Of a stretch of DNA of 56,081 bases, positions 48,973-56,081 are shown piece by piece. The translations under genes and the position numbers were made by a program. The notes under the pieces are model-generated. The model worked only from the letters and a program-made list of their open reading frames with translations. It was not told the origin of the DNA and made no database searches. Origin of the DNA: Photorhabdus noenieputensis (GTDB lineage Bacteria > Pseudomonadota > Gammaproteobacteria > Enterobacterales > Enterobacteriaceae); NCBI RefSeq assembly GCF_018448935.1, contig NZ_RCWC01000038.1:1-56081 (forward strand), read 5' to 3'. Each line of letters starts with the position of its first letter. Positions within the stretch are counted from its first letter, which is position 1.

Positions 48973-50487
48973 TTATCCTACTGGAACAGTATTAATGTGC
49001 CCACTCCAAATCTCAGACTCCTTCGTGTCTACACTATAAGTAATATAAACTGAGCCTGGTGTACCATCACAATACGAACCTACCTTAGTAAAAGGTGCCT
49101 GGCCAAGCTGAATAATAGCTTCTCCAGCAGCCACTTCATCGGCAGTTACCGTATGAGGATCAAGAGAATAAAGTCGTGAGGACGGGTTATCATTTACAAT
49201 ACCATTAACGTAAATACGTACATTAATAACACTATCCACATCTATTCCATTGTTTTGACCCACAGCAATATGGGCATTCAACCCTCCTCCTAAAATATTT
49301 TCAAGATTGATCCTACCTGACTGTTCAAATTCTAACTGCTGTTTATGAGCAAAGATTCTGGGTACTGCTAATGTCCGCTTAACTTCTGGTGGTTCATTCG
49401 GTACTGACCCTGTTAAATTAAAATAGAGAGCAGAAGACATAGCTACATTTCCCACTACATCAGCCACATAATAACATAATTCATTGTCGCCAATATTTGG
49501 AACGCTGGCATATGGAACTAAAATAAATGGATTATTCAACTGATACAGATCAGTAATGACAGTAGACGCACCTAGCGTTTCGTCATTATCTTCTCTAATT
49601 ACTAAAAAAATCCTATCTCTCGGTTTAGCACCTTTATAAAATGGGATACTCACATGAAACCCCGTGCTACTATTTCCTACTGATGGCGTTAATCTATTTC
49701 CATCCAGCTCTTCAATGTCTGGCGCAGAAAGCGCTGGAGCAGTGTCTTCTATAATGAAAAGAATATTTGATGAAGCGTTCTTTAAAAAACCCGGCAATTC
49801 TATGAACATATCAACGGTATAATTACCAATCTTCTCCTTACGAGGGAAAACCCTTAAAGCAACAAAACCTTTATCATCCGTATTAATATAGTATTTATTA
49901 TTATTGATTTCTTTAATAAAAGGCAATATTTCTTCCGTAATGTTTTCTCCATCATACCCAAAAATACGTACTAAATTATCAATTACCAGAGGGATTTGAA
50001 AATAGGGTAACGGCTCATTTGTTTTACTCAACGCATAGATATTAATAAGCAGGCTGCCATTCAATTCAGAAGGTCGTTCATCATCAGCTACCGGAGATAA
50101 GTCTTTTATCAACGAATCGCCAATAATGATAGGTTCAAACGCTGCATGTGAAAAATCATTTTTATCAATAGAATGAAATGCAATCTCCAATTCAGCATCG
50201 GGGTCCGTAGCCTTATCCATTGAAAATGTTATGATGAAATCACCAGCGTCAGAACCAGCAGTAACAACAAATTTTGCAGTACAGGTATTATTCTCGACAT
50301 CTCTTGAAATACGAGGGGTCTTATCAAAACGGGTATTTTCTGGGTGACTGTACATTATGTCAGTCGTTTCCGTTACTTTATGTGTATCATCACCTGAATA
50401 AGTCACAGTAATGACAACCGGGCACGCTTCTAAAACCGTTATTCCTGAAACGATATCTGTTGTAAGTATTGACATATTAAACCTCAT
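48973..50487 (-). CDS. Cassette gene A, copy 3
   Basis: 504 residues, MRFNMSILTTDIVSGITVLE to the C-terminal KESEIWSGHINTVPVG. An ERIC element lies 17 bases upstream and replaces the leader found before copies 1, 2 and 4. The conserved GAGG-ATG(TCG) start site is untouched, so translation could continue, though the original promoter or leader is displaced. All internal blocks are present and the frame is intact. Confidence 0.6.
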   Translation of the reverse strand: MRFNMSILTTDIVSGITVLEACPVVITVTYSGDDTHKVTETTDIMYSHPENTRFDKTPRISRDVENNTCTAKFVVTAGSDAGDFIITFSMDKATDPDAELEIAFHSIDKNDFSHAAFEPIIIGDSLIKDLSPVADDERPSELNGSLLINIYALSKTNEPLPYFQIPLVIDNLVRIFGYDGENITEEILPFIKEINNNKYYINTDDKGFVALRVFPRKEKIGNYTVDMFIELPGFLKNASSNILFIIEDTAPALSAPDIEELDGNRLTPSVGNSSTGFHVSIPFYKGAKPRDRIFLVIREDNDETLGASTVITDLYQLNNPFILVPYASVPNIGDNELCYYVADVVGNVAMSSALYFNLTGSVPNEPPEVKRTLAVPRIFAHKQQLEFEQSGRINLENILGGGLNAHIAVGQNNGIDVDSVINVRIYVNGIVNDNPSSRLYSLDPHTVTADEVAAGEAIIQLGQAPFTKVGSYCDGTPGSVYITYSVDTKESEIWSGHINTVPVG

Positions 50488-50503
50488 ATTAAAGTTAAAC
50501 GCC

Positions 50504-50632
50504 TATACCCGTTATCTTTCAAGTTGCTTCTTTGTTGGCTGCTCTCGCTCACCCCGGTCACATAGTTTGCTATGCTCCCGGGGATTCACTCCCTTGCCGC
50601 CACGATGCATCCTGAAATCCATAGGGTATATA
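50504..50632. repeat. ERIC element inserted ahead of gene A copy 3
   Basis: A complete ERIC copy. The flanks fit an insertion into the conserved leader: the shared AAAGTTAAAC sequence is on its left and the shared AAGTAACAAAC sequence on its right, which are nearly contiguous in the other copies. Confidence 0.92.
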
Positions 50633-50794
50633 AGTAACAAACACTTAATTTTCTGTCAAAATAATGCGTTTATACAACGATACTTACTATTTATTATCCT
50701 ATTACCTCCTTCCTGTTTGTCACACAAATAAGTATTCATTTTAGCTATTAATGTAATAGCAATAAACCCACTACTCATAACATAAGCTTTATAT

Positions 50795-50960
50795 CCAAGT
50801 ATATACTATATAGTCAAAATATATCTGGGGCTAAAACTACGATAATTGTTAAATCACTTTTCGCCATATTGACCATTATTCATACTGCCACCATTAACTC
50901 CGTGATTCATTGGTTGAAAGTAAAATGACAACGCTTAATAAAATATTATAGCTTGGTAAT
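50795..50960 (-). pseudogene. Stub of gene B (5' end), unit 4
   Basis: The gene B leader and start recur (CACCATTAACTCCGTGATT, CATTATTCATACTGC). The frame starts MNNG, then breaks (a short internal deletion leads to a stop after nine codons). The homology ends after about 100 bases. Confidence 0.7.
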
Positions 50961-51002
50961 GAAGAATCGCCAGTTCATCAATAAGAAATATGTTCAGAAA
51001 AG

Positions 51003-51026
51003 TGGAAAATGCGTGAGCATTTTCCA
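51003..51026 (-). terminator. Palindrome after gene A copy 4
   Basis: TGGAAAATGC / GCATTTTCCA around a four-base loop, about 35 bases past the stop at 51060. Confidence 0.5.
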
Positions 51027-51059
51027 ACAAACAGATAAAAGCTCAATCAGTTAAATTTA

Positions 51060-52571
51060 TTACCTAGGTGGAACAGTATCAATATGTCCAAACCAAATCT
51101 TAGATTCGTTTTTGCCTACGCTATAAGTGATATAAACCAAGCCTGGCGTGCCATCACTATATGAGTCTACATTAGCAAAAGGGGCCTGACCAAGCGGAAT
51201 AATAGTCTCTCCTGCCGCCGCTTCGTCGGCAGTTACCGTATGAGGATCAATAGAATAAATTTTCGAAAATGGATTATCATTTACAATACCATTGACGTAA
51301 ATACGTATATTGATAACACTATTTACCTCTATTTCACTATTTTTACCCACAGCAATATGGGCATCCAACCCTCCACCTAAAATATACTTAAAACTAATCT
51401 TACCTGGCCAACTAAATTCCTTCTGTCGTTTATGATTAAAGATTCTAGGTCTTGCTAATATACGCTTAATCTCTGGTGGTATATTTGGTGTTGATCTCGT
51501 TAAATTAAAATAGAGGGCAGATGACATAGTTATGTTTCCTATTACATCAGCTACGTAATAGTATAACCCATTATTGCCAATATTTGGAATACTGGCATAT
51601 GGAACTAAAATAGATGGTATATCCAACTGACTCAGATCAGTAATGACAGCGGACGCACTTGGCGTTTCATTATTATCTTCTCTGATCATTAAGAAAATTC
51701 TATCTCTCGGTTTAACACCTTCATAGAACGGGATACTCACATGAAAACCTGTATTGCTATATCCTGTTGATGGCGTTAATCTATCACCGTCCAACTCTTC
51801 TATATCTGGCATCACAAGCGTTGGAGCAATGTCTTCTGTAATAAACAGAATATTTGATGAAGATTTCCTTGAAAAACCCTGCAATTCGGTGAACATATTA
51901 ACTGCATAGTTCCCCTCCTCCTGACTGGGAAAAATCTTTAAGGCAACAAAACCTTTATCATCTGTATTAATATAGTATTTATTATTATTGAGCTCTTGAA
52001 TAAAAGGAAATATTTCTTTCGTAAGTTTCTTTCCATCATACCCAAAAATACGCACCAACTGATCAGTTACCAGAGGAATTTGAAAATAGGGTAATGGATC
52101 ATTTGTTCTACTCAGCGCATATAGATTAACAAAGAGGCTACCATTTGATTCAGAAGGTTTCTCATTATCCGCTGCCGGAGATAAATCTTTTATCAACGCA
52201 TCGCCAATAATGATAGGTTCAAATGCTGCATATGAAAAACCGTTTTTATCAATAGAATGAAATGCAATTTCCAATTTAGCATCGGGGTCCGTAGCCCTAT
52301 CCATTGAAAATGTTATGGTGAAATCACCAGCACCGGAATTAGCAGTAACAACAAATTTCGCAGTACAGGTATTTTTTTCAACATCTCTTGAAATACGAGG
52401 GATCTCATCGAAACTGGTATTTTCCGGGTTATCGTACACTATGTCAGTCGAATCCGTTACTTTATGAGTATCATCGCCTGAATAAGTCACAGTGATAACA
52501 ACTGGACACTCCTCTAAAACCGTTATTCCTGAAATTATATCTGCTGTAAGTGTCGACATATTAAACCTCAT
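51060..52571 (-). CDS. Cassette gene A, copy 4
   Basis: 503 residues, MRFNMSTLTADIISGITVLE to WFGHIDTVPPR. It shares the RKSSSNILFITEDIAPTLVM segment with copy 2, where copies 1 and 3 differ, suggesting gene conversion among copies. PSTGYSNTGFHVSIPFYEGV replaces the usual PSVGNSSTGFHV. No signal peptide. The gene is first of the four intact copies after the large adhesin gene. Confidence 0.6.
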   Translation of the reverse strand: MRFNMSTLTADIISGITVLEECPVVITVTYSGDDTHKVTDSTDIVYDNPENTSFDEIPRISRDVEKNTCTAKFVVTANSGAGDFTITFSMDRATDPDAKLEIAFHSIDKNGFSYAAFEPIIIGDALIKDLSPAADNEKPSESNGSLFVNLYALSRTNDPLPYFQIPLVTDQLVRIFGYDGKKLTKEIFPFIQELNNNKYYINTDDKGFVALKIFPSQEEGNYAVNMFTELQGFSRKSSSNILFITEDIAPTLVMPDIEELDGDRLTPSTGYSNTGFHVSIPFYEGVKPRDRIFLMIREDNNETPSASAVITDLSQLDIPSILVPYASIPNIGNNGLYYYVADVIGNITMSSALYFNLTRSTPNIPPEIKRILARPRIFNHKRQKEFSWPGKISFKYILGGGLDAHIAVGKNSEIEVNSVINIRIYVNGIVNDNPFSKIYSIDPHTVTADEAAAGETIIPLGQAPFANVDSYSDGTPGLVYITYSVGKNESKIWFGHIDTVPPR

Positions 52572-52739
52572 ATTAAAGTTAAACACCAACAAGTAACAAC
52601 CACCTAATTTCTATCAAAATAATGTTCTTCTACAATGATGCTGACTATCTATTATATCCTCCCTACTTCTCACATAAATAAACTATTTACTTTAGCCATT
52701 ACTGTAATAGCAATGTATTCTTTATCCAAAAGGTATCAT

Positions 52740-53120
52740 AAAGTGGGATACAGTGCTTTCTCCACATATTCCTTGATTAATGTATGAGGATCAATAGTAA
52801 TAAATACTTAATCCAACTCCTCTCACACAATACCATCAGCGTAAACACTTACATTAATAATATCATCTATATTGATTTCAGTTAACAATTAAATAATTGA
52901 TTTTGCCTCGCTATCCAAGTTTTAAATGACCTTTGTGAGTAAAAATTCTAGCTACAGCTAATGCACGAGAAACCTCTGTGATCGCTCATTAGGGACTGAA
53001 TCGCTTAAAATAACGAGAAGGTAGGGCTATGTTTTCACTATAAGTCACAGTAATGGCAACTGGGCACTCTTCTAAAATCGTCATTCCTGAAATTATATCT
53101 GCTGTAAGTGTTAACATATT
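52740..53120 (-). pseudogene. Cassette gene A, wrecked fifth copy
   Basis: At the right end the frame reads LTADIISGMTILEECPVAI then VTYSEN, and then jumps straight to the ALYF-like segment normally found 260 residues later (IALPSRYFK), so about 0.8 kb is deleted. Further left only scraps of the C-terminal region remain (GTATGAGGATCAATAG; ACAATACCATCAGCGTAAA). The first ATG is changed to ATT, matching a decayed gene. Confidence 0.8.
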
Positions 53121-53221
53121 AAACCTAATATTAGAATTAAACATCAATAAGCAATAAACACCTAATTTTCTATCAAAATAATGCGCTTCAACAATAATGC
53201 TTACTACCTATTATTTCCTCC

Positions 53222-56081
53222 CTACTCCTCACAGAAAACCACATAAGCATTTGAAGTTGAATCTCTCTTATTCAACAAATGAGCCTGAATTCTTGTATTA
53301 TCTTTTTGTAGCCCCCCCATTCCTATTCCGTTATTACTAAATCCCTTAGTTGGATCACCTAATATACCCTTTTGAATAAGATTTAAATCCAAATCCTTAA
53401 CCAAATAATCAATTGAACGACCAAGAGCACTCTCCTTTATTCTATTTCCTCTTGTACAACGAGGTAAAGGTAGACTCTCGTCAATACGACTATTCAGGTC
53501 AGGGTAACCAATCCCCGGCCCTATCGGGTCAGGATCAAAAATTATAAAATGGTTAATTTTCACATCAGGAATAACATATTTTAAATACCGACCAGATCCT
53601 GGATGTGTAAACGTCGCAGTTAATGTAGCCGTTCCTGCTTTTTTAACTTGAAAATACTCTTCATTCACATCAATTACGTTCCTATTACTTGAGTCATATA
53701 CTCCAAAATAATCATCAGATATTTTTACTTTTCCAGGTAAATACTCGGGTTTAAACTGCATTTTTGTCCAGGCAAAATTCATTCTTTCTTTTGGAACCGA
53801 AGGCCCGATCGGTTTTCCATCTGTAGAGTCATAATCCATTATAAAGAAGCCAGTAACATCCTGCTCATTAGCCTTAATTTCTACCGTTTTACTCTTAGAA
53901 CCAACAGATGAATCATTCACTTTGGTCGTTACCATAACAGCAACAAATCCGCCGCTTTTGCTATATACCCGATATTGCGCTTTCCCATCAGCATCTGTTT
54001 TACCATCACCCACTACCTGAGTAACTAGGTTTTTATCAGTGATGGTAACTCCCTTACTATTTGTTACACTCCAGGCCACCGCAACACCGCTTTTCGCCTG
54101 CCCGGAAAAATCTTTTACTGTGGCAGTGAAGGTATAAGTATGCCCCTCGCCTTCTCCTTCTGTTACGTGATCTGGGCTAACAGTAAGAGAAGCAAGCTCA
54201 TCAGGGCTGATAAAACTGACTTTTTTATCCGCATTCATTGGCGTCTGCTGAGTAGCTGTTTTTGCCGACACTTGTACATCAATCGCTACCACCGTACTGG
54301 TTAACGTCGCCGTCACCTGCCCCTGCGCGTTACTCACCGAATTGCTCTGTTTCGTCAAGGTTAACCCCTCAACCGTTGGCTCTGTCTGCCAGTCAATATC
54401 GATTGATTTATCCACCACCGGCTTGCCATATGCATCTTCCACTGTCGCCGTGAAGGTGTAAGTATCAGTGCCTCCGTTGTAGAGTGGACCCTCTTTGTCC
54501 ACCGTTACATGGGTAACATGATAGCTAGTGCTCAGATCCTCAAAGCTCACCGGACTATCGGCCTTGACCCACGACGGGTTCGCCGCCGCCTTCGCCGATA
54601 CCTGCACATTCTTCACCGCCGCCGTGCTGATTAAGGTCGCCGTCACCTGTCCCTGCGCGTTACTCACCGAATTGTTCTGTTTCGTCAGTTTTAACCCGTC
54701 AACCGTTGGCTCTGTCTGCCAGTCAATGTCGACCGGTTGACCCACCACCAGATTGCCGTGCCCATCCTTCACCGTCGCCGTGAAGGTATAACTGTCACTG
54801 CCGTTGTTGTAGTGCGCCTTGTCTTTCTCCGCATCCACCATCACGCTGGCGACATAATAGCTGGCGCTGTACTCCGTAAAACTGACTTTCTCGTTCGCAT
54901 TCTCCGCCGTCTGCTGGGCAGCCGTTTTCGCCGATACCTGCACATCAGATACCACCACCGTGCTGGTTAAGGTCGCCGTCACCTGTCCCTGCGCGTTACT
55001 CACCGAGTTATTCTGTTTCGTCAGCTTTAACCCGGCTGGCGTTTGGTCAGTCTGCCAGTCAATGCCGACCGGTTGACCCACCACCAGATTGCCGTGCCCA
55101 TCCTTCACCGTCGCCGTGAAGGTATAACTGTCACTGCCGTTGTTGTAGTGCGCCTTGTCTTTATCCGCATCCACCGTCACGCTGGCGACATAATAGCTGG
55201 CGCTGTACTCCGTAAAACTGACTTTTCTATTCGCGTTCTCCGCCGTCTTCTGGGTAGCCGTTTTCGCCGATACCTGCACATCAGATACCACCACCGTGCT
55301 GGTTAAGGTCGCGGTCACCTGTCCCTGCGCGTTACTCACCGAATCGCTCTGTTTCGTCAAGATTAACCCGTCAACCGTTGGCTCTGTCTGCCAGTCAATG
55401 TCGACCGGTTGACCCACCACCAGATTGCCGTGCCCGTCCTTCACCGTCGCCGTGAAGGTATAACTGTCAGTGCCGTTGTTGTAGTGCTCTTTGTCTTTAT
55501 CCATTTCCACCGTCACGCCGGTAACCCGATAACTGAGGCTCAGCTCCTCAAAGCTCACCTTTCGATCAGCATTGACCCACGACGGGTTTGCCGCCGCCTT
55601 CGCCGATACCTGCACATCCTCCACCGCCGCTGTGCTGGTTAAGGTCGCCGTCACCTGTCCCTGCGCGTTACTCACCGAGTTGCTCTGTTTCGTCAAGGTC
55701 AACCCGTCAACCGTTGGCTCTGTCTGCCAGTCAATGTCGATTGGCTTATCCGCTACCGGCTTGCCATGCGCATCCACTACCGTCGCCGTGAAGGTATAAC
55801 TGTCACTACCGTTGTTATAGCGCTTCTCGTCTTTATCCACTTCCACCGTCACGCCGGTGACTTGATAGCTGAGGCTCAGCTCCTCAAAGCTCACCTTTCG
55901 ATCAGCCTCGACCCACGACGGGTTCGCCGCCGCCTTCGCCGATACCTGCACATCCTTCACCGCCGCCGTACTGGTTAAGGTCGCCGTCACCTGTCCCTGC
56001 GCGTTACTCACCGAATTGCTCTGTTTCGTCAGTTTTAACCCGTCAACCGTTGGCTCTGTCTGCCAGTCAATGTCGATCGGT
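53222..56081 (-). CDS. Invasin/intimin-type adhesin with Ig-like repeats, 5' part outside the window
   Basis: An open frame of at least 953 codons that continues past the right edge; the GTG at 56011 is inside a repeat, not the start. It carries five near-identical complete repeats of about 112 residues plus a partial one at the edge. Each reads like VTVxxDKxxYNNGSDSYTFT, a Big-1 domain core, then SVSNAQGQVTATLTST. A divergent Big-1 domain follows (SPDHVTEGEGEGHTYTFTATV). The C-terminus has two Cys (PRCTRGNRIKES and YVVFCEE) placed as in the lectin-like tip domain of invasins. The N-terminal beta-barrel should lie outside the window. Likely surface adhesin. Confidence 0.85.
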   Translation of the reverse strand, partial: PIDIDWQTEPTVDGLKLTKQSNSVSNAQGQVTATLTSTAAVKDVQVSAKAAANPSWVEADRKVSFEELSLSYQVTGVTVEVDKDEKRYNNGSDSYTFTATVVDAHGKPVADKPIDIDWQTEPTVDGLTLTKQSNSVSNAQGQVTATLTSTAAVEDVQVSAKAAANPSWVNADRKVSFEELSLSYRVTGVTVEMDKDKEHYNNGTDSYTFTATVKDGHGNLVVGQPVDIDWQTEPTVDGLILTKQSDSVSNAQGQVTATLTSTVVVSDVQVSAKTATQKTAENANRKVSFTEYSASYYVASVTVDADKDKAHYNNGSDSYTFTATVKDGHGNLVVGQPVGIDWQTDQTPAGLKLTKQNNSVSNAQGQVTATLTSTVVVSDVQVSAKTAAQQTAENANEKVSFTEYSASYYVASVMVDAEKDKAHYNNGSDSYTFTATVKDGHGNLVVGQPVDIDWQTEPTVDGLKLTKQNNSVSNAQGQVTATLISTAAVKNVQVSAKAAANPSWVKADSPVSFEDLSTSYHVTHVTVDKEGPLYNGGTDTYTFTATVEDAYGKPVVDKSIDIDWQTEPTVEGLTLTKQSNSVSNAQGQVTATLTSTVVAIDVQVSAKTATQQTPMNADKKVSFISPDELASLTVSPDHVTEGEGEGHTYTFTATVKDFSGQAKSGVAVAWSVTNSKGVTITDKNLVTQVVGDGKTDADGKAQYRVYSKSGGFVAVMVTTKVNDSSVGSKSKTVEIKANEQDVTGFFIMDYDSTDGKPIGPSVPKERMNFAWTKMQFKPEYLPGKVKISDDYFGVYDSSNRNVIDVNEEYFQVKKAGTATLTATFTHPGSGRYLKYVIPDVKINHFIIFDPDPIGPGIGYPDLNSRIDESLPLPRCTRGNRIKESALGRSIDYLVKDLDLNLIQKGILGDPTKGFSNNGIGMGGLQKDNTRIQAHLLNKRDSTSNAYVVFCEE
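54331..56081 (-). repeat. Tandem 336-bp coding repeats in the adhesin gene
   Basis: The marker TACTCACCGA recurs at 54331, 54661, 54997, 55333, 55669 and 56005. The offsets are 330 once and 336 four times (112 codons). Central units are almost identical at DNA level while flanking units diverge, which points to recent unequal exchange within the gene. It continues beyond the window. Confidence 0.92.

Noticed and set aside
54262-55978. Several plus-strand frames of 63-87 aa inside the adhesin gene
   Set aside because: They repeat with the 336-bp period and are antisense shadows of the minus-strand repeats, without ribosome sites.

Overview
The window is a chromosomal piece of a Photorhabdus-like enterobacterium. 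It carries a complete luxCDABE operon whose proteins read like Photorhabdus luciferase. It also carries several ERIC elements, a type I-F CRISPR array with an enterobacterial repeat, and blocks of standard enterobacterial housekeeping genes (argS, murJ, rimJ, mdtH, ycdY, ghrA, tRNA-Ser, kdsA-ychA-prmC-prfA-hemA, lolB-ispE-prs, ychH). All assignments come from reading the sequence; no database search was run.

Layout. Positions 1-5,100: the edge of an IS30-type transposase gene, a cyclase-family hydrolase, argS, and an orphan type II thioesterase preceded by two tiny reading frames. Positions 5,100-9,600: murJ, a decayed CRISPR leader and array, a lipoprotein gene, an intact seven-repeat I-F array with its leader, and a second lipoprotein gene. 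Positions 9,700-14,320: a core block (rimJ, mdtH, yceB, ycdY, ghrA, tRNA-Ser-GGA). Positions 14,320-31,400: an accessory interval that starts at the 3' end of the tRNA with tandem copies of the tRNA tail and terminator. It continues with higA and a stub of higB, a secreted protein, luxCDABE, a small RHH-like antitoxin remnant, and an unusual nine-gene type II fatty-acid/polyketide-like cluster. Positions 31,429-41,430: dauA and the kdsA-hemA and lolB-prs core operons, then ychH. Positions 41,990-56,081: a minus-strand run of Ig-like-domain genes ending in an open-ended invasin/intimin-type gene.

How the genes fit together. The lux operon encodes the fatty acid reductase (LuxC, LuxD, LuxE) and luciferase (LuxA, LuxB), enough for self-contained light production. 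The cluster just upstream on the same strand has a ketoreductase, one ACP, an active ketosynthase, a ketosynthase-like partner without the catalytic cysteine, a double-hotdog dehydratase, a NodU-type carbamoyltransferase, a class II synthetase-like amino acid:carrier protein ligase and a BtrH-like cysteine acyltransferase. I read it as a small-molecule pathway that loads an amino acid on a carrier protein, builds or modifies an acyl chain, carbamoylates it and releases it by acyl transfer. I do not recognise the product, and this is the best candidate here for an undescribed system.

The right-hand locus is an array of a two-gene cassette (a ~505-aa gene followed by a ~228-aa gene) amplified about five times. 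The second gene survives in only one unit and the fifth copy of the first is a wreck. Upstream of the array is a giant adhesin with near-identical 112-residue repeats.
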